Origin: Salminus brasiliensis
Lineage: Eukaryota; Chordata; Actinopteri; Characiformes; Bryconidae
NCBI RefSeq assembly: GCF_030463535.1
Contig: NC_132880.1
Coordinates: 36,488,842-36,552,841 of the forward strand
Direction: 5' to 3'
Length of the DNA stretch: 64,000 nucleotides
Shown: positions 25,440-36,740 of the stretch, piece by piece
How positions within the stretch are numbered: the stretch's first letter is position 1
Layout of the letters: each line of letters opens with the position of its first letter
Made by a program: the position numbers and the translations under genes
The notes under the pieces: model-generated
Seen by the model: only the letters and a program-made list of their open reading frames with translations
What the model was told of the DNA's origin: nothing
Databases searched by the model: none

Positions 25440-25573
25440 TTAAGTCGTTTTGAGCAGTTCTATTGGTCCATTCATCATGACATCATACATGGCACAATGT
25501 AAAGAACAATGGCCAGATTCAAATTATGTAAAACGTGGTAAAATTGAAGATACAAGGTTATTACATGACAATG
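25440..25573 (-). mobile_element. MITE family C, partial copy
   Basis: Shares 'cagttctattggtccattca', 'gacatcatacatggcacaat' and 'gccagattcaaa' with the copies at 27182 and 59925. It ends in a decayed terminus 'gaagatacaaggttattaca'. Strand is nominal. Confidence 0.55.
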
Positions 25574-27181
25574 CAAATGGAACTTAGCCTTTTGTCTAAA
25601 TCTGGCACATTTACATCATAAATCCAAGATGATCAGTGTATTGTCTCCATTGTCTCCATTTCCAACCATACTGAGGCTTTGCTCACAATCCATTCAGATT
25701 TGCTCATGAGTGGAGGTGTCAATGTTTCCATTCCAGACAGCACTAGAGGAGGTCAAAATGGTTTGGATGGTTGCAGAACAGAATTCTGTCAGCTGTTGTT
25801 GAGGTATGTACCTAAAGGTTGCCATTTGCATCACTGCATGGTACTGAAAAAATGCCAGGCATTTGATGATGATGACATCACCTCCTCAGCAGCATCTCTA
25901 ATTGTGAACCAAGTTAATTTATGTCCTTCTGCTTCACACAGTGCTCACAGCAGACCAATCACCTATTTTCTCTATAGCAATGGTCTACATTATGACTGTG
26001 TTTTACTACGCCCTCTTAAAAGGTTCTCATACATTACATTTCACTAGAGAACAGGCTGTGGAGGAAGACAGGGAAAGACGAAGAGAAAGACAGGAGTAAA
26101 GAGGTAGAGAGGTGAAAAAGGGACAAATCCATCACAGCAAACTAGTTCACAGAAGGGGAGCGGGGGGGCAGAACCATGGTGACCCATCTAGCAAGTTTCC
26201 AGGAATGAGCCACATATCACATTACACATTCCCTTCACTCAGCCAAAGAGACGAGGATTGAGGACGAGCTGAGAGTCAGTGCGAGAAGCTTAGCCATCAG
26301 AAAGCAGTGAGTGAGACATCTGAGATATCTCCTATGCCATATTCCATGAAGTGCATTCTGTGGCTGCCAAAGCTGTTCAATAGATCAAATTACATCATGT
26401 TCCAATAAACACTTGCTTATGAGAATTTATACATGATCCTGGCAGTTCTGTGGGTCTTTGAGTTCAAGAAGATGCCCAGTACAATGTATATTGCTAATCA
26501 AACATAAAATACAAAGGCACAGTTACTCAAAATACGGCTACTTCTACGCCTTCATGACATAAAAAATATAAAATGATCAATGGCCTGTGCTTGCAAACCC
26601 TGTTTTGGAATTGAAAGTGGATTGGAAGTTAAATGTAAAAACTGTCCTTTTGTAGAAGTCACACTTTTTCAGCTGGAGCCTTTAAGAACACATGTTTACG
26701 TGGTTTGACAGTTTGACAGTTGATATCTAGGAATTGCTATCTATCTATTCTTCTAATTCTAATTCTAATATTCTTCCCCCCCACCCAACATTGCAACATT
26801 GCCAATGCCACTGGTACTATGCCACTGGCAACACATGCTCGAAGCATGAGAACCCCCCCCCCCCCCCCATGCTTAACAGTTGAAAAGCTGTTCGTTTCAT
26901 GAAATGCAGTTTCAGTCACAGTGTTTTCTCTAATGACTCTTCCATTAAGATTGTTTGTGCTTGTCCTACCATCATGCAACTAGTTTTAAGATCGCTACCA
27001 CAGACTTCCACAGTTCCCCTGAAATGCCATTTTATCAGCACTCAGCACTGTTGACATTACAGGCTAAAACACTTCCTATAGCCTCCCTCTACCTTGTGGG
27101 CATCAATTACTTTCATATTCAGATATTCAGTTACATTCAGAGTTACACTGGCTAATATTAGGCTATACAACATAAATACAA
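25574..27181. other. Intergenic stretch with a C16 tract
   Basis: No supported gene. The 122-codon frame at 25679-26047 has no family signature and no splice context. C16 lies at 26853-26868. Confidence 0.35.
26853..26868. repeat. Poly-C tract (C16)
   Basis: Uninterrupted C16, G16 on the minus strand, capable of forming G-quadruplex-type structure. Flanked by short inverted AGCATG/CATGCT. Confidence 0.9.
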
Positions 27182-27409
27182 TCGCTGTCCAATAAAAAAA
27201 ACATGTATTTCCAAAATGGTGTGTTTACAGAAGAAGGCAAAAATGTTCTTGACTTTGAATGGAGGTTAAAAGTAAGAGTTTATTCCAAGTCATTTCGAGA
27301 ATTCCTATTGGTATATTCATCTAGAATTATTGACACAATGCACAGATCAGCTACAGAGTTCAAACAATGGACAAAATACAGAGATACATGTTTTTTATTT
27401 GGCAGTCGC
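27182..27409 (+). mobile_element. MITE family C, complete copy with both ends
   Basis: The left end 'tcgctgtccaataaaaaaaa' with 'catgtatttcc', and the right end 'gagatacatgttttttattt' with 'ggcagtcgc', are inverted repeats. The body has 'gagaattcctattggtatat' and 'cacaatgcacagatcagcta'. About 228 bp. The overlapping 135-codon frame is incidental. Confidence 0.7.
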
Positions 27410-28385
27410 AATAAACACTTCAAGCTGTATAGTAAAAAGAGTCCATCTTTACAGGACACACCCAGTCCTGCAGGCAGATGTGGCTTAGTTTACTTCAGAA
27501 GTACTACACACTCATTCTTTGTTGCAGAGAGAGGACACATCATTCTGTCCTGCAATATATATTCAGTCAAACATAATTGTAGCATAGGTATGCCACAAGA
27601 TGCAAGATGATGCCACAGCCTGGTCATGTGCCCATCACTGGAATTCTTGGGTTTCAGTGTTATTATGGTGGAGATCCCTGGGCGGCATCTGTTCCAAACA
27701 ATATGCTATTATATTCGATGATAGTCTATAGCTGCTTTTATACATGTCCTGTAATCAGCTGGATTAATGGTCTCTGGATGTAATGCACATACTGGCCTAT
27801 GGGCTGAAACACTGTGTTGACTAAAACATGTATTAGTCCTTACCTTCACAGAGTTTAGGCTGGTGGTCATGATGTCTCTATAGAACTGGTCTACCAGTTT
27901 TGGAAGCAAATTAATACTCTAGTGAACTTGCATGAGGGACGAGTTGTTCATTACAAACTGTTATGTTGCCTTGGCAAAAAGAGACAATAGCTTATTTCGC
28001 ACAGCTGTTCAGTGTTCAGTGATTAAATAAGACAGTATGACAATTTGTGTTTTCAACAAAGAATGAAACAGATATTTGATTTAGCAGGAATAAACAATGA
28101 CAAAAAAGTCTACATTTATTTTAAGGCTTCTCTGTATGAAGAATGTCACTGAAGTTAAGATGTTAAAAAATCAGCAGCACAAATGCTTAACAGCACAGAG
28201 AAAAAATCATTAGAATAATGTAAAAAAAAAATTATAATATACCAATATATATATTGGTGTGCCAGTGTATCTTTGCTATCCTAACGATGGGAAAAGTAGG
28301 CCTTGCGTGGCTTGAAATGTGCAAAAGGCATTTAAGTCTCTTAATTAGTCATTGGTGTGTTTTGGGCATAACATGCAACAAAAAA
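27410..28385. other. Intergenic stretch, nothing recognised
   Basis: No gene or clear repeat. Confidence 0.4.
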
Positions 28386-28622
28386 AGGGCAGTGGAGGCT
28401 TAGTGGTTAGAGCTCCGGGCTACTGATGACAGGGTTGTGGGTTTGATACCCGGGCTCAGCAAGCTGCCACTATTGGGCCTTGCCCTTCACGCTCTCTGCT
28501 ACCCGGGCACTGGAGTTGGCTGCCCACCGCTTTGGGTGTGTGTGTATGTGTGCTCACTACCACAGATGGGTGAAATACAGAGGACACATTTCGCTGTACA
28601 AATTGTGACAAATAAATGCACT
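28386..28622 (+). repeat. tRNA-derived SINE (family A), full-length copy
   Basis: The tRNA-like head 'gggcagtggaggcttagtgg' with TTAGAGC (A-box region) is followed by GGTTTGATACCC (B-box, 28441-28450 region), a tRNA-unrelated body 'gcactggagttggctgccca', and a LINE-like tail 'gaggacacatttcgctgtac' with ACAAATAAATG. Reference copy for those at 4185, 18080 and 22665. Confidence 0.85.
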
Positions 28623-29100
28623 TTTTTATCTTTTAAACCAATCAGTGTGTCACTCGTCATTCCCTTTAAGAGCCAGGTGCGTTTTGACTTTGGCGGATTG
28701 CTATTTCAATGGTGCAACGCAGGGGTGTACGCCCCCTGGGCACGCGCCTTTGCTGACAATTCACTGGCAAGATAGTCTGACTGTTGATGTCTGCCTAGGC
28801 TGTTTTAATCGTGACGTGTCTGTGTTTTCCATTGCCAAGAAAGCAATACGGCAGAAATGTACCTGAACACACCTCATTTCAAGACCACCACGCCAACCGG
28901 CAAGCACCATTGCTATTTAAGTGAAGCAGACATGAAAATAGACTGTTGGTGGGGTGTAAGATAGCAATGAGAGTTGTGACATGCCTTGCACAGTTTGTAA
29001 GATAGAGCAATGAAATCTCAACATTGCCGAATCATGACTTTATGACATGACATGACAAAAGAGCTTGTTTTTGCCCAGACATTTTTTGGTGTCACCAGAG

Positions 29101-29175
29101 AGTGGTTGGTTAGCACAGTGGATAATACTACTGCCCTGCACACAAAAGGATGGATTCCTCAACCGAACATGCTGT
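29101..29175 (+). repeat. tRNA-derived SINE head (family D), truncated
   Basis: 'gtggttggttagcacagtgg' with 'ataatactactgccctgca' and a decayed B-box 'ggatggattcctcaac'. Body and tail are absent. Confidence 0.6.
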
Positions 29176-29991
29176 CCTAAAAAGAGAAATCGAATGTTAC
29201 ATTTGCCTACCATGCTAAAATATTTGAGATTAGACTAATTAAATATGTGAATGTAAATGAGAGCCATACAAACATAAGATCAGGACAGCCATATCCATGT
29301 TAACTGGAGTCAATATATGACAGTATGCTGCAATTTACAGATTTTTTTAGATGCAGCATGCAGTTATTTTGGAAAGAGAGCTAAATGGTGATGAGGTTTA
29401 CATTCTAAATACATACGAGGACATACAGAACACACAAAATTCAGTGTTTACTTGAAAGTAGTTCATCTAGCTGCAATTGTATTATTAAATACAGCACTGG
29501 TTTCAATGGAAAAACTGCTTTCCGTAGCCAAGGTATTTCTCTACAGCACACGCGTCAGTGTGTGACTCATAATCCGAGCTGCTTCTTGGCCAGAGCTGAA
29601 CGACTGCGTTGGTGGCAGGCCGTGCAAGCAGCACATCTGATTTTGACAGGCAGGGGGGCTCTTGTGATTTTCTGTTTTTAGCCATTCTGCTTTCTGACAA
29701 AAGAGTCTGAAGAAGCCTGTACTGTAGTCTACATTTAGTGGTGCCTCTGCATTATCTAAACCAGTTTGAGATGCGCGTTTGCCTCTCAGGAGTCTCCACC
29801 ACATGCCTTCCCAACAATAGAGAACACATACTGTCACCTCAGGCCATCAGACACTACACTGCTTCATATTAGGGCTGCTTGCTCAGCAATTACATCATTT
29901 ACACAAAAACGCATGGACTAGTGGAGTCCAGTACATCTAGTGGGTATGTTGGGTATGTTGTGATGCACTTTGTAGTTACGTATTGGATCTA
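29176..29991. other. Intergenic stretch, possible conserved non-coding segment
   Basis: 29540-29820 is unique-looking and relatively GC-rich with no coding signature. Nothing further can be supported. Confidence 0.3.
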
Positions 29992-30595
29992 CACTATATT
30001 GACAAAACTATTGGGACACCAGCTCATCCATTGTTTCTTTCAAAATCAAGGGTATTAAAAAAAGAGTTTATTCTGTTTTTGTTTGAGTAACTGTCTCTAC
30101 TGTCCAGGGGAAAGGCTTGTTACTAGATATGCTCCAAAATTTAGTAGAAAGCCTTTTTCCCTGGAAAGTCGAGACAGTTTCTCCAACAAAAGGAAACAGG
30201 ATAAACTCTTTTTTCATTCCCTTTGATTTTGAAAGAAACAATGAATGCTGTTAGGATTTAATTGTATTCAGTGACAAGAGAGTTAGTGAGTTCAGGATGT
30301 TGGGTAATCAACACCTCACCTCATCACAACTTCCCAACTCATCCCAAAAGTATTGGATGGAACACCATCATTCCAGAGAACACAGTTACACTGTACCACA
30401 GATCAATGCTGGGGGCTTTATATCCTTCTATCCCACACCTGGCATTCAACATGTTTATCTGTTTTAGAGAGTCCTATTCTATTAGCAATACTCCTCTACA
30501 GCTAGTACAAGCGGTGTGTGCACATTTGCACATCTGTGTAACCTAAAGTAGCTGAATGCATGAATTAGAAGAAGTGTCCACAAAAAACTTTTGGA
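29992..30595 (+). mobile_element. Non-autonomous DNA transposon (family B) containing a long foldback
   Basis: The left end 'cactatattgacaaaactat' with TGGGACACC, and the right end 'gtgtccacaaaaaactttt' with GGACA, are inverted repeats. The body shares 'catcattccagagaacacag' and 'cacatttgcacatctgtgta' with the other copies. Unique to this copy, 30027-30130 and 30141-30244 are inverted copies of each other. About 600 bp, no transposase. Confidence 0.7.
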
Positions 30596-30699
30596 CATTG
30601 GCTGTCAGATGATCCAAATATTATTAATTAATCATATTATTTGTGTATAATTCATTGTTATTAACAGCATTTGTCTTATTTTACTGGCTGAACTCTGAC

Positions 30700-30906
30700 A
30701 TGCACCCATTATTATAAGTCCACTACATATTTAGATTTATAAATTTATTTATATATATTTCTCTGCTACTGTTTTACAAATACTTTTGTATTTGCACAAT
30801 GCACTGTGCACATGCAACTCTACTCGCACAACTTGCATACTGTACTGTACTCTTTAACTTTTATCTAACTTTATTTAGTGTTTTTCTTTTTACTTAGCGT
30901 TACATA

Positions 30907-30946
<40 letters not shown>

Positions 30947-31090
30947 CTGTTTGTCTCTTTTTATGTTTATATTTATAAGATTATGTCTGTAAATGGAGGA
31001 ACTGCAAAGTAAGATTTTGATTGTACAGTGTAACTGCTTGTTTCTGTGCATATGACAATAAACGGGGACAATAAACTTTTTGAATCTAAT
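30700..31090 (+). repeat. Probable LINE 3' tail
   Basis: Typical layout of a fish LINE tail: 'gcacaatgcactgtgcacat', 'tactgtactgtactcttta', 'gattatgtctgtaaatggag', ending 'catatgacaataaacgggg'. A similar block is at 18480-18700. An (AT)n run of about 16 units sits inside at 30911-30942. No coding part is left. Confidence 0.45.
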
Positions 31091-33091
31091 TAGCAGTACC
31101 AGATTGGGGGAAAAGGGGACTAATTCAACAAACATTTAAAATTTTAACTATGGTTCACATGAACCTAATTGTGAATATCATGTGTTTTGCATAGGATCAA
31201 CATAGTTTCCAATTTCATTTACCAACATCCAGCACGAGCTACGGTGGCAATGACTGTACACACTGTATCATAGATGATGCAATAAAATGAATGCATTGTT
31301 AACATTACTTACCAGCCCGTATGTATATTATTTATGTACTGTTTGTTTTAAGAATCGTCAGTGTTCATAAGCACAAATTCCTTCATAAATACAACTGTAC
31401 TGATTCTAATTACAAACACTGAGATATGCACAGGGTTTAAAGATGCTACTGTAGTTCAATCAGCTGTCCTTAATTCTCTGAAGTCAATCCAGTTCAATAC
31501 AGCCAAAGAGCCTAGATCTAAGATCTACTTAGATCTTAGAAAGTACATCTAAGAACATTTAATAACAAAGCTGACATTACACGGTATGAATACAATGTAA
31601 ATTGTGCACATCAGACTGATTCAGTACACATGATGAGGTTTAGAATATGCAGTTTTAAATGTTTTAAATAAAAAAATCAAAAGAGAAACAAAGAAACCTC
31701 AAAAACAATTGTTTGAATAAATGACACCATTGATTTCTACAGAACCTCAGCAACCTGTATCGTCCCTCTTTTCCCTCATTACAAACGCGTTGGTTAATTT
31801 GGCAGGCCTTGCTAATTAGGGCACAAACATACAGAGCCCCTGAGTTTCTAACACAGTAGCCATGGTAGAAAAGCCAGGGACTGGATCGTACCATTTGCAG
31901 CGCACAAACGGGGGAGACCTAATACAAACACGCAGAAATGTTTCAAAATCAGTTTTGAACATCTTGTTTTTTTTCTCAAAGCTTTCTCAAATTCATTTCC
32001 TAAAATCCTACACTTTTCATATGTAGATGTGTTCCTCCCTGATTCACCCAGCCTTGTTGATAAATGCTCAATGAGCTGTGGAAAGTGGACTGTGCTGGCT
32101 GCATGTCGCTTGCCTCCTCAAGTTGAAGCGAGTGAGAGTGCAGTCCTCATCACCCGAGCTGAAAACTCTTCACAAGGCAAATTAAACACCGCCAGGTATT
32201 TCAGTCGCTTAGTAATATGTTGTTAATATGTTGGTGTGTGTATGTGCTGTATTGTTGGCGTGAGAGTTTTTAACCACCTGTGCTGTTGTTAAGCTACACA
32301 GGATCATGTAAACCTGACTATCTGACTTAGAGCGAGGAAAGTCTGACTGCAGTGTAGACGCTTGACCTTACTGCAGTTAGTTAGCTACAACGGTAAGCAA
32401 TAAGGGCTTATAGGTAAATATATGCCTTATATAAAGTCACAGGGCACGTAGTATTGTGGTTTATCACTTATAGGTCAATTCTACAGCTCGTTTGTGGTAG
32501 ATGACTCCCAAAACTCCCAAATCCCCATTTTTAGGGTTGAACCTTGAGGATTTCGTTTTTTTTAAGAAATTACAGTATTTTTTTTTTTACACTAGTACAT
32601 TTATAATGGGTCACAGCTGTTGCAGAAGCTGGGTTTAGGGGTAAAATGCTTGTATTTTAGGCAGCAGATCAACCTATCCTGAGGCGAAATGCTGTGAGCG
32701 CGTTTAATAGAGGAGCAGTGAGTCAGTTTGTGAACTTCACTTTCGTGCTTTTTCTCACGGTAATGTTAGTAACACTGTAGTGCTACTCGAGTGTGCAGCC
32801 CTGATTTCAGTCCGGGTGTGATGAGCTGTATGAGTATGATGTGTTTGTAGGTGTTTGTTTTATCTTCTCACGCAAAGCTGGTCTGATCTGCTGCAGCCAA
32901 GTGTTCACTCCTGGCGCGCACCTGAAGAGCTGGGAGTAATTCAGCTGATGTCTGGCTCCAGTCCTTTCAGTTCGCTGCTGGAAGTGAATTGCCCTCAGTC
33001 CTTTATACTATCCTACCATCTCATGTGTCTTTTGGATCTCTGGTTTTCTGTTGTAAACCGGGCTTGTGGAGAAGGAATAAGTGCTGTAGTA

Positions 33092-33092
<1 letters not shown>
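31091..33092. other. Intergenic stretch, nothing certain
   Basis: 31740-31910 contains TAATTT/TAATTA cores in unique DNA (possible regulatory element). 32378-32401 has a strong splice-donor-like CAACG|GTAAGC that could belong to an unannotated upstream non-coding exon. Neither can be proven here. Confidence 0.3.

Positions 33093-33144
<52 letters not shown>
33093..33144. repeat. (TG)n microsatellite
   Basis: About 26 TG units. The Cys/Val and Thr/His frames over it are artefacts. Confidence 0.95.
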
Positions 33145-33145
<1 letters not shown>

Positions 33146-33309
33146 AGGAGAGTGCTGCTTTGGGCCAGAGGTGAGTAGAAATAAAAGTAGTGTGTGTAGG
33201 AGTCGAAAAAGCAAGTTCTCGCCTAAGTTCCCTGTAGAGCTGCAGTGGAACATTTGAGTGGATCAACAAACACTGATCAAGGTTGGAACAGATTTTTTGA
33301 GGTGCTTTT

Positions 33310-33495
33310 TTTTTAATTTTTTTTTATTTGAGGTTATTTTAGATTAGATTAAACATTATTATTTTGGTTACCCATGTGCAAGTACCAAGGCAAAAAATGG
33401 TTTAGCATCTAACCAGAAGTGCAGAATGTACAATAAATGCAGAATATAGGCAGAGATATAGACAAATATACATGTGAATATATTATAGAGGTGTA
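33310..33495 (+). repeat. Older repeat, left part, interrupted by the LINE
   Basis: 'tagcatctaaccagaagtgc' and 'acaataaatgcagaatatag' belong to a dispersed fish repeat whose continuation seems to be 35640-35830 ('acagatggaatagaaactgc'). The sequence 'aaatatacatgtgaatatat' near 33470 recurs as 'aaatatacatttgaatatat' near 35654, fitting a diverged target-site duplication of the LINE insertion. Confidence 0.45.
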
Positions 33496-33496
33496 G

Positions 33497-35620
33497 TCAA
33501 GTCAAATTTATTTGTATAACGCTTTTTACAACTGTTGACGTCACAAAGCAGCTTTACATAATTAGTACTTAATAAAGGACAGAGAAGAAAGAAGAAATAA
33601 CATGAAGGGTCAAAGACCCCCGTGAGCAAGCCAACGGCGACAGTGGCAAGGAAAAACTCCCTCAGAGCTGGAGGAAGAAACCTTGGGAGGAACCAAGACT
33701 CACAAGGGGGACCCATCCTCCTCTGGCCAGACTATTTAAACATTAATGATAACAATTACCAAAGCAGATACAACAGAAAGTTGATAGTGGTGATATTAAT
33801 AGTGTCAGACAGACACGAGTCCATCTAGGTTTCAGCACGGCCACCAAACAGGCAGCAGCGGCAGGTGGGTGAGCCATGGGTGGTGGCGGGTTGGGGGGGA
33901 CCCGCTGGCCGGACTGGTAGGTGGCAGCTGGTTAGACGCAGGTAGAGGGGACCTCAGCGGGCAATCTTCCAGCAGGTCGGGCTGGGTGGCCGTTTACTCG
34001 AAGAAGGTAAAAAGAGAAGTTAGTTCTAAGAGGAATTTTATGGAGGGCAGAGAATGTTGAGAATCAGCATCTGGGTATGTCTGATGACTCCGGCAGGTCT
34101 GATTATCACAGCATAATTAAAAGGAGAGAGCCAGAAGGTAACACAGACACGGGCGCACCCTGAGAACACCAGCATCTATCTGCTCCACCGTCAACAAACC
34201 TGAGTGATCGCGTGTAAGCAGCGAGACGACAGCTCCAGCATCTCAGTGTACTACAATTCCCTGGGTCCGCGAACCCCTGGACCTGCAGCCCTTATCTAAG
34301 AAACATTAATTACCAAAAGCTAAACTAAACATATACGTTTTCAGCTTAGATTTAAAGATTGAGACTGTGTCTGAGTCCCGAACATTATCTGGAAGGTTAT
34401 TCCAGAGCTGGGGGGCTTTATAAGAAAAGGCTCTTCCCCCTGCTGAGGTTTTCTGAATTTTGGGAACGCGTAAGAGGCCAGCACCCTGAGATCGAAGTAG
34501 TCTTGATGGTTCGTAATATACAATAAGATCCTGCAGGTACTCAGGAGCGAGGCCATGTAGGGCCTTATATGTTAATAGAAGAATTTTGTATTCAATACAG
34601 AATTTAACTGGGAGCCAATGAAGTGCTGATAGAACTGGACTGATATGGTCAAATTTTCTAGTTTTAGTAAGGACCCTGGCTGCAGCATTTTGCACCAGCT
34701 GAAGTTTATTGAGGTTCCTGCTGGAACAACCTGACAGTAGTGCGTTACAATAATCTAGCATTGAGGTAATAAAAGCATGTACTAGCTTTTCTGCATCTTG
34801 TAGTGATAAGGAGTTTCTTAGTTTGGAGATGTTCCTAAGCTGCATAAAGGCTGTTCTACTAATATTAGCTATATGTTGCTCAAATGATAAATCTGAGTCG
34901 AATGTGACGCCAAGATTTTTAGCTGCTAAACCAGGAATGATGGAAGAATCAGCCAAGTCTAACATTAAGTCTGATAGTTTATTTCTAGAGTCTTTTGGAC
35001 CTAAAAGGAGAACTTCGGTTTTGTCACTGTTGAGGAGAAGGAAGTTATGTGACATCCAGAGTTTTATATCCTTTACACAGTCCTCCATTTTCTGTAGTCT
35101 AAATTTATCGTCAGGTTTGGCTGATATATAGAGCTGTGTGTCATCTGCATAGAAATGGAAATTAACGCCATGTCTGCTTATAACTGAGCCCAGTGGTAAC
35201 ATGTATAATGTAAATAATAGAGGCCCTAAAATTGAGCCTTGCGGAACATATCTTACTTCTGCGTAGTTTGAAAATAAATCTTTTATCTTTACAAATTGAT
35301 AGCGTCCCGTTAGATATGATTGGAACCATGATAGTGATTCCAACCATTTTCTCTAATCTTTCTAGTAATATAGTATGATCTATTGTATCAAAGGCTGCAT
35401 TAAGGTCTAGTAGGACTAATAAAGATACGTAGCCTTGATCAGAGGCAAGAAGGAGATCATTCGTAATCTTCACTAGGGCTGTCTCTGTGCTGTGATTGGG
35501 TCTAAATCCAGACTGGAATTTCTCATACATGTAATTTTTTTACATGTATGACACAAATTTTTCTAATATCTTAGATACGAATGTTAAGTTTGAGATGGGT
35601 CTATAATTAGATAATAAACT
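33497..35620 (-). mobile_element. 5'-truncated non-LTR retrotransposon (LINE, CR1/L2-like) with reverse transcriptase remains
   Basis: Read on the minus strand it begins inside the reverse transcriptase (RPISNL motif near 35610), continues through [14 protein letters not shown] and [12 protein letters not shown], shifts frame near 35345, then has an open frame of 345 aa (34306-35343) with [12 protein letters not shown], the catalytic [11 protein letters not shown] and [12 protein letters not shown]. After this come the C-terminal segment ([20 protein letters not shown]) and a 3' UTR ending 'gctgctttgtgacgtcaac' and 'tacaaataaatttgacttg'. Missing are the endonuclease and ORF1. An extra hairpin insertion with an in-frame stop lies at 35523-35551. 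The element can no longer move on its own. The clade (CR1/L2 group) is judged from motif spacing only. Confidence 0.9.
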
Positions 35621-35639
35621 ATTGTAAACTGTAATTGTA

Positions 35640-35830
35640 AACTATTGTAAAATATACATTTGAATATATTATTATAGATGTATTGTAAACATAATATACA
35701 GATGGAATAGAAACTGCCATAGACATGATGTACAGATGGAATCATTTACAGGTTAAATACAGTGAGGTCAGAGGCATAAGACTTGTTCTGTCCTGCCTTT
35801 TTTTAATGCTCTGGGACAGGGCTTGGGAGA
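35640..35830 (+). repeat. Older repeat, right part
   Basis: Continuation of the repeat at 33310-33495 on the other side of the LINE, with 'acagatggaatagaaactgc' and 'acatgatgtacagatggaat'. Confidence 0.4.
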
Positions 35831-36559
35831 TGTTATAAAGTAAGTGTGTGTGTGTTAGTTTGGGGAGAGTGCAACCTAATGCTTGTTTTCTGAGTGTAAT
35901 TATAATAAAATTATAAAACCCCAATGGTGGGTTATTTGTAACACACTGAGGAACTAGATGCAAAAATTTGTTTAAAAAAAAACTGTAAAATTGATTAAAA
36001 CACAATTCTTTGGGTCAAATGAGCATTCCAAAACAAACACATTATAATTGATGTTTTTTTATAATAAATATGTGGCAAATTTGGACAGTATCTGTCTGAT
36101 CATCGTCAAAATACACATAACATTGTGATGAGAAACACAATGTACTTGGACCTCTTTAACCACATATAAAGTCACTTGAAATTCAATTAAACAGAACACT
36201 GTAGGCTATTTCCTCACCGTTCCACTCCTCTTCCACCATGGTTGTACTAAAGTAGGCCTACCTGGAACTGAGTAAATGTACAGCTGTAATGGTGACATAA
36301 GGAAATTAACTGAAATATCGTACAGCAGTAGATGTGTTCACCAATATAATCCTAGAAGAGAGGTTATGACCTATAAAGAAAGGTTTAATTTGCACTGTGT
36401 AAATAATTTCATAAATAAGACTCGCTATACCTAGGCCCACTGCCTACAAAATGAGCAATACCCATGCTGTGGATACCATCATGGATTGGGGGTGGGATGG
36501 ATTGTGCATACAAGACCATTTTTCTAGGGATGCATGACAAAATCAGAACCATTGGCTCA
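35831..36559. other. Intergenic stretch, nothing recognised
   Basis: No gene or clear repeat. Confidence 0.4.
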
Positions 36560-36740
36560 GCAGTTGGTGTGGCGTGGTGTCTAATAACCACATTCTCTGA
36601 GACAGTGAAAGAACTCTATACCAAAAACAGTCATTGGGCAGGACTTCTACCACTACATTTACTTACCTGTGTAACAAGATTCAAGTGCTAAGTCACTCTG
36701 GATAAGAGTGTCGACCAGATACCATTAATGTAAGTCTGTT
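36560..36740 (+). repeat. tRNA-derived SINE (family D), diverged
   Basis: The head 'gttggtgtggcgtggtgtct' with AATAACCAC and the tail 'taagtcactctggataagag' with TGTCGACCAGAT match the copy at 6951-7149. The middle is rearranged. Confidence 0.6.

Noticed and set aside
27203-27610. 135-codon plus-strand open frame
   Set aside because: Its first half is MITE family C sequence; no protein signature.
31512-31535. Small palindrome around AGATCTAAGATCT / AGATCTTAG
   Set aside because: Short, with no flanking structure or copies; within chance for this length of AT-rich DNA.
34823-35131. Plus-strand frame of 102 codons
   Set aside because: Antisense shadow of the LINE reverse transcriptase.
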